Shown here piece after piece: positions 1 through 6,351 of a stretch of DNA of 11,625 nt. Below the pieces are notes generated by a model. That model saw nothing but the letters and a program-made list of their open reading frames with translations. It was not told the origin of the DNA and did no database searches. The first letter of the stretch is position 1. Every line of letters begins with the position of its first letter. The position numbers were made by a program, and so were the translations under genes. Source of the stretch: DATCSE01 sp036568605 (GTDB lineage Bacteria > Pseudomonadota > Gammaproteobacteria > Burkholderiales > Burkholderiaceae_C); NCBI GenBank assembly GCA_036568605.1, contig DATCSE010000290.1, positions 1 through 11,625 on the forward strand. Direction: 5' to 3'.

Positions 1-1129
1 GCACCAAGGTGCGCGCCAGCGCCAGCCGGTCGACCGCTTCGAGGCCGGAGGCGAGCAGGCCGTGGCGGGCCAGCGCACCCAGCACCGCCTCGCGCGCCAG
101 CGGCAGCGCCAGGTCCAGCCCCTGCTTGGGATCGGCCTGCAGCATCGTCGCGGCGCGCGCCGTGTCCCCGGTGAAGCCCAGCACCAGCGCGGCGGCGGTC
201 AGCGGCAGCGAGGCGTAGCGTTCGGCACCGGGTTGCAGCAGGCCGGCCGGGTCGCGCGTGCCGATCACGTGGCGCACCTGGGCGCGCAGCCGCTCCAGCC
301 GCGAGTCCGCGGGGTCCGCTTCGGCCAGCAGCAAGACGCCGCCGCGCTGCAGCCGCTCGCCGGCCACGACATGCTCACCCGGCTCGACGCGGTGCTCGTC
401 GCCGGTGCGCAGCGCCGACACCAGCCAGCCCTCGCCCTCGACGACGCAACCGTCCGCCGGCACCACGTCGCCTGCGGCCAGGTGAACGCGGTCGCCGGCG
501 CGCAGTGCGTGCAGCGGCAGCCAGGCCGCTCGAGTGCCGTCCCCGTTCTGCGTGCGCGACACGCGATAGCGGGCGGCCTCGGTCGGCAGCAGCTGGGACA
601 GCAGCTCGTCGGCCTGGCGCACCAGCCGCGCCGACCACTGCTCGGCCAGCGCGCGCAGCAGCAGCGAGGTCGACGCGGCAACCTCCTGCCCGCTGATCGC
701 CAGCGCCGCGAGCGAGGTCGCGTCGAACAGCACGCCGCGGGTGTTCCGGCGCAACCGCTTCGGGTGGACCAAGACACGCGTCGCGATCGCGGCCAGCGCG
801 AGCGCGCGACGCAGCGGCGGCGGCACCAGCGGCGCGACCGCGGCGAGCACCAGCGGCACCGCATCGGCCGGCGCCGGGCGCAGCACGCCGCGCGCACGCG
901 GCAGCGGCGGTGCCGGCACATCCTCCTGCAGGCGGGCCAGCACGGCGGCGCGCGTGGCCGGCTGGCCGTCGTGCGCGACCACCAGGCAATGCAGCGCCGT
1001 GCTGGCGCGCACCGAGGCCACGCCGGGCACGGCCTGCAGCCGCAGCTTCCGCTGCGCGAGGTCGTCGCCGCGGCGCGCGGCCACGCGCAGGCGCGAGCGC
1101 GTCTCGTGCAGGATGGGGCTCGCGGTCAT
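1..1129 (-). CDS. P1B-like (heavy-metal-type) P-type ATPase, N-terminal part, divergent motifs; cut by window edge
   Basis: Reading the minus strand from the ATG at 1129 gives 376 codons open to the window edge; the C-terminal half (phosphorylation site, nucleotide-binding and HAD domains) lies outside. Residues 1-76 resemble an HMA-like ferredoxin-fold domain (QAVPGVASVRAS, then LVVAHDG) without the metal-binding CxxC. Residues about 90-175 hold weak membrane segments. Residues about 205-265 are the actuator domain (LRAGDRVHLAAGDVVPADG). Residues 337-376 match the stretch that leads from M4 to the phosphorylation site in P1B ATPases. Two key motifs deviate: the actuator TGE is TGD (242-244), and the CPC of the M4 metal site is Asp-Pro-Lys (333-335). 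The ATG overlaps the stop of the upstream ATPase (ATGA), so translation is probably coupled. Family membership is fairly sure. Substrate, and whether it transports at all, cannot be told from this half. Confidence 0.85.
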   Translation of the reverse strand, partial: MTASPILHETRSRLRVAARRGDDLAQRKLRLQAVPGVASVRASTALHCLVVAHDGQPATRAAVLARLQEDVPAPPLPRARGVLRPAPADAVPLVLAAVAPLVPPPLRRALALAAIATRVLVHPKRLRRNTRGVLFDATSLAALAISGQEVAASTSLLLRALAEQWSARLVRQADELLSQLLPTEAARYRVSRTQNGDGTRAAWLPLHALRAGDRVHLAAGDVVPADGCVVEGEGWLVSALRTGDEHRVEPGEHVVAGERLQRGGVLLLAEADPADSRLERLRAQVRHVIGTRDPAGLLQPGAERYASLPLTAAALVLGFTGDTARAATMLQADPKQGLDLALPLAREAVLGALARHGLLASGLEAVDRLALARTLV

Positions 1130-4100
1130 GACAAGCGCCTCTCCTTCAGCGCCTCGCGCGCGAACAGCGGCAGCAGCGCGGCCGTGCCGACCACGGTCGC
1201 ATCCAGCACGCCGATCGGCGTCGTGCGCAACAGTTGCCGCAGCGGCGGCAGCAGCACCGTGCCGGCCTGCGCGAGCAGCGAGCAGGCCAGCGCGCGGCGC
1301 AGCATCGGGTTGGGCTGCAAGCCGCCGCGGCGCAGCGGCCGCGGCGAGCGCACCGCCAGCGCGAACAGCAGCTGCGACGAGGTCAGCGTGTTGAAGGCCA
1401 GCGTGCGTGCCCGCGGGCTGTCGCCATGGCGCGCCAGCCCGTAGGCGAAGACGGCCAGCGTCGTGGCCGTCATCAGCCCGGCATCGGCGGCGACGTGGCG
1501 CCACTCGCGCCGGTCCAGCAGGCCTTCGCGCAGCGACACCGGCGGCCGCTCGAGCAGACCCGGCTCGGCCGGCTCGACCCCCAGCGCGATCGCCGGCCAG
1601 ATGTCGGTTGCGATGTTGGTCCACAGCAGCGCCAGCGGATCGAGCGGCTCGGGCATGCCGAGCAGCACCGCCAGCGCCGTGACGGCCAGCTCGCTGAGGT
1701 TGGTCGAGACCAGGTAGCGCACCGACTTCCTGACGTTGAGGAAGGCGGTGCGGCCTTGTTCGATCGCACCGAGCAGCGCGACCGGGTGGTCGTCGCGCAG
1801 GACCACGTCGGACATCGCATGCGCGAAGTCCGTCCCGCTGACGCCCATCACCAGCCCCACATCGGCCGTCTTCAGCGCCGGGCCGTCGTTGATGCCGTCG
1901 CCGGTCATCGCCACCACATGGCCGCGCTGCTGCAGCGCGCGCACGATCTGCAGCTTCATCGCCGGGCTGGTGCGCGCGAAGACGCCCGCCGACTCGGCCG
2001 GGTCCGCCACGTCGGCGACGGATTCGTGCAGGCTCGAGGCGTCGGCCACCGGCCGGCCTCCGTTCAGGCCGATGCGTTCGGCCACCGCGCGCGCCGTCCC
2101 CGGCTGATCGCCGGTGATCATCAGCGGCCGGATGCCGGCGGCGTGCAGGCGCCGCATCATCTCCGGCAGATGCGGCCGCAGCGGGTCGGCGAGGCCCACC
2201 ATGCCCAGCCAGGTCAGCCCGCCGGTGCTGCCGTATCGGGGCCGCTCGTGGCGCCGGCAGGCCAGGGCCAGCACTCGTTCGCCGCGCTCGGCCAGCGCGT
2301 CGTTCAACGCGAGCAGGCGCCGGCGATCGGCCGGCCGCAGCGGAACGGTCGCGCGGCCATCGAACCAGTCGACACAGCGCTCCAGGATCTCGTCCGGCCG
2401 GCCCTTCGCGGCAATGAACAGGCCGGCCCGGCCGGCCGCATGGATGGTCACCATGTACGGGTGATGCTCCGAGCGCTGGCGCACCTCGCGCAGCGGGTAG
2501 TGGCGCCGCAGCGCCTCGGCATCGGCACCGTGGGCATGCGCGAAGTCGAGCAGCGCGAGCTCCGTCGACGAGCCGCGGCGATTGCTGCCGCTGCCGCTCC
2601 CGTTGCTGCCGTTGCTGCCGTTGCGGCCGTTGCGGCCATTGCTGCCGTTGCTCGCGCGGCCGCCCGAGCCGTGCGCGTTCGAATCGGCCGCGCCGTCGTC
2701 ATCCTCTTCGACCGAGTTGCACAGCGCGGCCACCGGCAGCCACGCCGGCGGCAGACCGTCGACACGGCCGCTCTCGTCCGGCTCGATGCGGTCCAGACCC
2801 AGCGTCAACGAGGCGACGCTCATGCGGTTCTGGGTCAACGTGCCGGTCTTGTCCAGGCACACCACATCGACCGCGCCCAGGTTCTCGATCGCGTCCAGCC
2901 GCCGGACGTAGATCTGGCGCCGCTGCAAATGGCGCACGCTGGACGCGAGCAGGCTGGTGGCCACGGCGGGCAGGCCTTCGGGGATGGCGGCGACGCCGAG
3001 CGACACGGTGGTGCGCAACAGCGGCAGCAGAGCCCGGCCGCGCAGCAGGCCCAGGCCCAGCACACCGCCGCACAGCAGACCGGCACCGATGGCCAGGCGG
3101 CGGCCGAGCGTGTCCAGCTCTTGCTCCAGCCGCGTACGGGGCGCTTCGGCGGACTGGGCGAGCTGACGGATCCGGCCGAGCTCGGTGCGCTCTGCCGTGG
3201 CGACCACCAGCGCGCGGCCAGCGCCGCCCGAGACGGCCGTGCCCAGGAACACCATGTTGTGCCGCTCGGCCAGCGGCGTGCCGGCCGGCAGCGCATCCAT
3301 CGCCTGCTTGGGCACCGGCAGGCTTTCGCCGGTCAGCGCCGCCTCGTTGGTCGACAGCCGGTGCGCCTCGATCACCCGCGCGTCGGCGGCGACCGGCTCG
3401 CCCGGCTGCAGCAGCAGCACGTCGCCGACCACCACGTCGCGCGCGTCGATGCTGCGCGCCCCGCCGTCGCGCAGCACGCTGGCTCTGCCGGGTTGCAGCC
3501 GGCGCAGGCTGGAGACCGTCTGCTCCGCCTCGCGCTCGGTGACGAAGCCGATCGCACCGTTGGCCGCCAGGACCGCGGCAATGGCGCCGGCGTCGAGGAC
3601 GGCCCCCATCGCCAGCGAGATCGCGGCCGATGCGCCCAGCAGCGCCACCGGAACCGAATCGAGCTGCCCGGCGAGGATCTGCCACGCGCTGCGGCCGGCA
3701 ACGTCGCGGATCTCGTTCGGGCCATCGCGAGCCAGACGCCGCGCCGCCTCGGCGGCGGACAGGCCGCGCCGCAGGTCGACCGCAGCGCGATGCCCGTGCG
3801 ACATGCCACGGACCAGAAGTGACAGCGGCTGTGCATGCTCACGCCTCGCGGGCGGGGCCTCGAGCAGTTGTGCACCGGCCGGCGCGGCAGCTGCCGGCGC
3901 CGGGACGGCCGCCGCCTCACGGGCGGGCGCCGCGTCACGTCGCGGCCGCCTCCGCGGCCGGGCCGGCCGGCGCTGTTCGTGCAAGCGTGCCGCATCGGCC
4001 AGCGCTTCGAGCCAGGCCGACTCGTCGCGCTGCGGCGACAGGCGGGCGCGCACCGTGCCGGTGTCGAGCCGCACCTGCACTTCGCCCGGCCAGCGCGACG

Positions 4101-4206
4101 CGATCCATTCGCCGAGCGGCTCGTTTTTCAGCAACGATTGCACGCGCACCTGCACGTGGCCGCGCGGGCGGCCCGTGACGATCGTGTGCGGCGCGGCGTG
4201 CGGCAT
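1126..4206 (-). CDS. P2A-type cation-transporting ATPase with N-terminal HMA-like domain
   Basis: 1026 aa, longer than typical bacterial P2A pumps (about 900). It should pump a cation across the inner membrane using ATP. Order of parts: HMA-like domain without Cys (about 8-78); Arg/Ala/Pro-rich linker (80-125); cation-ATPase N-terminal region (about 127-170); M1-M2 (about 172-225); actuator with TGES (292-295); M3-M4 with IPEGLP (408-413); phosphorylation site DKTGTLT (Asp452); nucleotide-binding domain with KGRPDE (601-606); MITGD (696-700) and TGDGINDGPAL (768-778); M5-M6, then M7-M10 (about 905-1015). Residues equivalent to SERCA Glu309, Asn768, Glu771, Asn796, Thr799 and Asp800 appear kept as Glu410, Asn836, Glu839, Asn864, Thr867 and Asp868, which favours calcium or manganese. 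An acidic then Ser/Gly/Asn-rich insert (500-547) interrupts the nucleotide-binding domain. No good ribosome binding site precedes the ATG at 4206, so the start is less certain than the family. First gene of a pair with the partial ATPase. Confidence 0.93.
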   Translation of the reverse strand: MPHAAPHTIVTGRPRGHVQVRVQSLLKNEPLGEWIASRWPGEVQVRLDTGTVRARLSPQRDESAWLEALADAARLHEQRRPARPRRRPRRDAAPAREAAAVPAPAAAAPAGAQLLEAPPARREHAQPLSLLVRGMSHGHRAAVDLRRGLSAAEAARRLARDGPNEIRDVAGRSAWQILAGQLDSVPVALLGASAAISLAMGAVLDAGAIAAVLAANGAIGFVTEREAEQTVSSLRRLQPGRASVLRDGGARSIDARDVVVGDVLLLQPGEPVAADARVIEAHRLSTNEAALTGESLPVPKQAMDALPAGTPLAERHNMVFLGTAVSGGAGRALVVATAERTELGRIRQLAQSAEAPRTRLEQELDTLGRRLAIGAGLLCGGVLGLGLLRGRALLPLLRTTVSLGVAAIPEGLPAVATSLLASSVRHLQRRQIYVRRLDAIENLGAVDVVCLDKTGTLTQNRMSVASLTLGLDRIEPDESGRVDGLPPAWLPVAALCNSVEEDDDGAADSNAHGSGGRASNGSNGRNGRNGSNGSNGSGSGSNRRGSSTELALLDFAHAHGADAEALRRHYPLREVRQRSEHHPYMVTIHAAGRAGLFIAAKGRPDEILERCVDWFDGRATVPLRPADRRRLLALNDALAERGERVLALACRRHERPRYGSTGGLTWLGMVGLADPLRPHLPEMMRRLHAAGIRPLMITGDQPGTARAVAERIGLNGGRPVADASSLHESVADVADPAESAGVFARTSPAMKLQIVRALQQRGHVVAMTGDGINDGPALKTADVGLVMGVSGTDFAHAMSDVVLRDDHPVALLGAIEQGRTAFLNVRKSVRYLVSTNLSELAVTALAVLLGMPEPLDPLALLWTNIATDIWPAIALGVEPAEPGLLERPPVSLREGLLDRREWRHVAADAGLMTATTLAVFAYGLARHGDSPRARTLAFNTLTSSQLLFALAVRSPRPLRRGGLQPNPMLRRALACSLLAQAGTVLLPPLRQLLRTTPIGVLDATVVGTAALLPLFAREALKERRLS
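2583..2655 (-). repeat. In-frame 9-bp tandem repeat coding Asn-Gly-Ser/Arg units
   Basis: On the plus strand, GTTGCTGCC or a one-base variant is repeated five times without interruption (2602-2646). A degenerate unit follows to 2655, and short GGC/AGC-type repeats flank it at 2583-2601. On the coding strand this reads Asn-Gly-Ser or Asn-Gly-Arg, then Ser-Gly repeats, at about residues 518-541 of the P2A ATPase nucleotide-binding domain. The period is a multiple of three, so copy-number change keeps the frame. It probably forms a flexible surface loop. Confidence 0.85.
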
Positions 4207-4360
4207 CGGACAGGGATTCGTCGACGGCGACGAACGTCAGCCGCGGCAATCGGCATGCCGGCCACCAGATGCCGCGACGGCCGTTCATTCGAACGTCAGC
4301 GGACGAAACAACCGTCTGGTTCGGTTCGCGCTGCGGCCCAGTGGCCCAGGCGCGATCGGA
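4207..4360 (-). promoter_or_regulatory. Leader region of the ATPase pair with an 11-bp direct repeat
   Basis: This is the 154-base gap between the HxlR gene stop and the ATPase start. It contains CGAACGTCAGC twice on the plus strand, at 4231-4241 and 4290-4300, exactly 59 bases apart. No convincing -35/-10 pair, U-tract terminator or Shine-Dalgarno sequence was seen. The repeats could be binding sites for a regulator of the ATPase genes; that role is inference. Confidence 0.35.
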
Positions 4361-4705
4361 CTACGCGACCTTCTTGCGCATGCCGCGCAGCCGGGTCGCG
4401 TGATCGCTGTACCAGTCGCCCAGCGATGCGAGCAGCGGGCCCAGCTTCACCGCCGGCGTCGTCAACGTGTATTCGACGCGCGGCGGCACCTCGGCATAGA
4501 CGGTGCGCAGCACCAGCCCGTCGCGCTCGAGCTCGCGCAGCTGCTGCGTCAGCATGCGCTGCGTCACCTCGGGGATCGAGCGCTGCAGCTGGCTGAAGCG
4601 CAGCGTGCCCGCAGCCAGCCGATACAGGATCAGCGGTTTCCACTTGCCGCCGATCAGCGCGAGCGCGCCATCGACCGGACAAGGCGAGTTCGGGTTCTTT
4701 GCCAT
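4361..4705 (-). CDS. HxlR/DUF24-family transcriptional regulator (QorR/YtfH-like)
   Basis: 114 aa winged-helix regulator. HxlR features are clear: Cys-Pro-Val at 9-11, IGGKWKPLIL (18-27), LRFSQLQRSIPEVTQRMLTQ (35-54) with the recognition helix, and a wing (about 65-85) before YTLT. The only cysteine is Cys9, at the position of the redox-sensing Cys of DUF24 regulators such as B. subtilis YodB and C. glutamicum QorR. The ATG at 4705 is chosen because GGAG lies 7 bases upstream; an in-frame GTG at 4732 would add nine residues and lacks such a site. It is divergent from the qorB-like gene, as ytfH is from qorB in E. coli, so it probably represses that gene and itself and is relieved by thiol-reactive or quinone compounds. 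The last point rests on characterised relatives. Confidence 0.92.
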   Translation of the reverse strand: MAKNPNSPCPVDGALALIGGKWKPLILYRLAAGTLRFSQLQRSIPEVTQRMLTQQLRELERDGLVLRTVYAEVPPRVEYTLTTPAVKLGPLLASLGDWYSDHATRLRGMRKKVA

Positions 4706-4712
4706 GCGCCAT

Positions 4713-4716
4713 CTCC
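4713..4716 (-). promoter_or_regulatory. Ribosome binding site of the HxlR gene
   Basis: GGAG on the minus strand, 7 bases before the ATG at 4705. It decides that start over the upstream in-frame GTG at 4732, which lies on the far side of this site. Confidence 0.6.
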
Positions 4717-4728
4717 AGTGCAGCTTAG

Positions 4729-4762
4729 GCACAAAAATGTGCGTACCTACCGAAATTGTACG
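4729..4762. promoter_or_regulatory. Two adjoining inverted repeats, candidate HxlR operators
   Basis: GCACA-AAAA-TGTGC is a perfect dyad at 4729-4742. CGTAC (4742-4746) and GTACG (4758-4762) form a second perfect dyad with an 11-base spacer. They share one base and lie in the divergent hxlR/qorB gap. The second overlaps a TACAAT element on the minus strand (4760-4755) that could be the -10 of the regulator gene. HxlR proteins bind as dimers to inverted repeats in such gaps; assigning these dyads to this regulator is inference. Confidence 0.4.
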
Positions 4763-4765
4763 TTA

Positions 4766-4794
4766 TTGCGAATCCGGATGTGGAAGCCTACGAT
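4766..4794 (+). promoter_or_regulatory. Candidate sigma-70 promoter of the qorB-like gene
   Basis: TTGCGA (4766-4771), a 17-base spacer, then TACGAT (4789-4794). Each hexamer matches the consensus at four of six positions. Transcription would start near 4801, about 27 bases before the ATG at 4828. The promoter lies just downstream of the inverted repeats, so a bound repressor could hinder polymerase. Confidence 0.35.
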
Positions 4795-4827
4795 CACGGC
4801 CTCCGAAAACATTGAGCGATCGTCGCC

Positions 4828-5733
4828 ATGCAAACCGATTCCAAACTGCTCGTCACCGGCGCGACCGGCCATCTCGGCCGGCGTGTCGTCCATCACCTGC
4901 TGAACACGCTGGAGGTGCCGCCCGCGCGCGTGATCGCGACCACCCGCAAGCCCGATGCGGCGGCCGATCTCGCGAAGCTCGGCATCGAGGTGCGCGCCGC
5001 CGATTTCGACGCGGACGGCGCCACGCTCGCGGCCGCGCTGCGCGGCGCAACGCGCATGCTGCTGGTCAGCACCGACCGGCTCGACGTGCCGGGCCTGCGC
5101 CTCGCGCAGCACCAGCGCGCGATCGCGGCCGCGGTCGCGGCCGGCGTGCAGCATGTCGTGTACACCTCGATGCCCTCGCCCGAGACCTCGCGCGTCAGCT
5201 TCGCGCCCGAGCACGCCGGCACCGAGCGCGCGCTGGCCGAGAGCGCGCTGCCGGGTTGGACGGTGCTGCGCAACAGCTGGTACTTCGAGAACTGGTTCCA
5301 CTCGATACCGGGCGCGCTGAAGTCCGGTCAGTGGTACAGCGCGGCCGGCGACGGCAAGCTCGCGAACATCGCGCGCGACGACCTCGCGCGCGCCGCGGCC
5401 ACGGTGCTCGCCGGCGCCGACAACGGCGCGAAGCGCACCTACACGCTGAGCGGCGCCGAGTTGCTGACGACGCGCGAGATCGCCGCGACGATCAGCGCCG
5501 CCACGGGCAAGCCGCTCGCGGTCGTCGACGTGCCGATCGAAGGCCTGGTGCAGGGCATGGTGGCGCACGGCTTCCCGGAGCCCATCGCCCGCATCTTCGC
5601 GTCGTTCGATGCGAACACCGCGGCCGGCGGCTTCGCCTCGGTATCCGGCGACTACCGCACGATCACCGGGCGCGAGCCGCAGCGCCTGGCCGACTGGTGC
5701 GCCGCCAACGTCGCCGGCTTGACCGGAGCCTGA
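4828..5733 (+). CDS. qorB: NAD(P)H:quinone oxidoreductase, QorB-like (NmrA/SDR family)
   Basis: 301 aa, against 286 for E. coli QorB (YtfG). The N-terminal Rossmann motif is TGATGHLG (10-17), followed by RVIATTRKPD (34-43), typical of atypical SDR/NmrA proteins. Family-specific stretches shared with E. coli QorB include VVYTS (110-114), LRNSWYFEN (147-155) and SAAGDGKLANIARDDLA (171-187). The enzyme should reduce quinones in the cytosol with NADPH or NADH. No membrane segment or signal peptide is seen. It is divergent from the HxlR regulator and converges with the ACT-domain gene. The ribosome binding site is weak (only GAG near 4813). The fold and family are sure. The quinone substrate rests on the resemblance and the regulator pairing; other NAD(P)-binding roles in this broad family remain possible. 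Confidence 0.88.
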   Translation: MQTDSKLLVTGATGHLGRRVVHHLLNTLEVPPARVIATTRKPDAAADLAKLGIEVRAADFDADGATLAAALRGATRMLLVSTDRLDVPGLRLAQHQRAIAAAVAAGVQHVVYTSMPSPETSRVSFAPEHAGTERALAESALPGWTVLRNSWYFENWFHSIPGALKSGQWYSAAGDGKLANIARDDLARAAATVLAGADNGAKRTYTLSGAELLTTREIAATISAATGKPLAVVDVPIEGLVQGMVAHGFPEPIARIFASFDANTAAGGFASVSGDYRTITGREPQRLADWCAANVAGLTGA

Positions 5734-5737
5734 CCGC

Positions 5738-5778
5738 GGCAAGCCGGCGCGCGCTCCGTCAATCGCGGCCGGCTTGCT
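5738..5778. terminator. Hairpin at the convergent gene junction, possible bidirectional terminator
   Basis: GCAAGCCGGC (5739-5748) and GCCGGCTTGC (5768-5777) form a perfect 10-bp stem. Inner CGCG/CGCG pairing (5750-5753 with 5764-5767) could extend it past a one-base bulge. It begins 5 bases after the qorB stop and runs into the last codons of the ACT gene. Neither strand has a T-run after it, so it is not a canonical intrinsic terminator. It may still stall polymerase or protect 3' ends. Confidence 0.4.
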
Positions 5779-6061
5779 CCACCGGCGACGGCTGCTCCGC
5801 CGCCGCCAGCACGCCGACGAAGCTCGCGGCCTTCTCGACCAGCACGCGCAGCGTCTCGGCCGCGTCCGCCTGCTCGGCGGCCGCGCAGACCTTCAGCGTC
5901 ATCACCTGCTGCGCCGCGTAGGCATAGTCCGCGCGCAGCACATCGATGCCGCGCGCGGCGTACAGGCCGAGGATGCGGCACAGCAATCCGGTGTCGCGTT
6001 CGATCAGGTAGACCTGCTCCAGGCTGCGTGTCCCGGAGGGTGTGGCGTCTCGTTGTTTCAT
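5759..6061 (-). CDS. Small ACT-domain protein
   Basis: 100 aa from the ATG at 6061; an in-frame ATG at 6157 would add 32 residues. Residues about 14-88 fit one ACT domain: VYLIERDTGLLCRILGLYAA (17-36) has the beta-loop-helix in which a Gly contacts ligand, followed by RGIDVLRADYAYAAQQVMTL. The pattern resembles the regulatory subunit of acetolactate synthase (IlvN/IlvM). No large-subunit gene is adjacent, so the partner is unknown. ACT domains usually bind amino acids or small ligands and control an enzyme. The shorter start is preferred because the domain starts soon after it and the extra N-terminal residues match nothing I know, but neither start has a clear ribosome binding site. It converges with qorB and is divergent from the RpiR-type regulator. 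Confidence 0.72.
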   Translation of the reverse strand: MKQRDATPSGTRSLEQVYLIERDTGLLCRILGLYAARGIDVLRADYAYAAQQVMTLKVCAAAEQADAAETLRVLVEKAASFVGVLAAAEQPSPVEQAGRD

Positions 6062-6164
6062 CGCTTCGATCCCGTTGACGGAGATGGACGCCGACGCGCA
6101 GTCGGCGGCGGACAGGCGCGTGGGATCGAAGAAGAACGAATGGCTCGCTCGCTGCATCGACCCG

Positions 6165-6198
6165 GCTGACCGGGACGACGCGCGCGTGCCCGGTCAGC
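6165..6198 (-). promoter_or_regulatory. Perfect 10-bp hairpin in the leader of the ACT-domain gene
   Basis: GCTGACCGGG (6165-6174) and CCCGGTCAGC (6189-6198) are exact reverse complements with a 14-base loop. On the minus strand the hairpin ends 7 bases before the upstream candidate ATG (6157), so it could affect translation of the ACT gene. No U-tract follows, so simple intrinsic termination is unlikely. Confidence 0.4.
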
Positions 6199-6319
6199 GG
6201 CGAATTCGAATCGGGGCGGCGATGGCGACCAGGCGAGGCATGGCGCAAGTCTAGCAGCCGTTGCGGAGCGCGCGGGCATCGGGGACTGCCCGACTGCACC
6301 AGGCCTGAAAATTGCCTTA

Positions 6320-6338
6320 CAGTCATTGCAACTGACTG
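6320..6338. promoter_or_regulatory. Inverted repeat before the RpiR-type gene, candidate operator
   Basis: CAGTCA (6320-6325) and TGACTG (6333-6338) are a perfect dyad with a 7-base spacer, ending 13 bases before the ATG at 6352. AACTGA is also directly repeated at 6330-6335 and 6340-6345, one helical turn apart. Regulators of this family often bind inverted repeats near their own gene, so autoregulation is plausible but inferred. The rest of the gap from 6199 to 6319 holds one weak dyad (TCGGG/CCCGA, 6279-6293) and no strong promoter that I can see. Confidence 0.35.
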
Positions 6339-6351
6339 GAACTGAATTTCC

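Noticed and set aside
2583..2655. CRISPR or minisatellite array
   Set aside because: The units are 9 bp, contiguous and in frame within a gene, with no spacers; it is a coding repeat.
1234..3822. 862-codon open frame on the plus strand, with a 460-codon one at 62-1444
   Set aside because: Both lie opposite the two ATPase genes, are rich in Arg, Gln and His runs, and show no family motifs. High GC keeps antisense frames open.
3935..4288. 117-codon minus-strand frame overlapping the ATPase N-terminus
   Set aside because: It is in another frame from the ATPase, shows no motif, and overlaps a region where the ATPase frame has recognisable HMA-like sequence.
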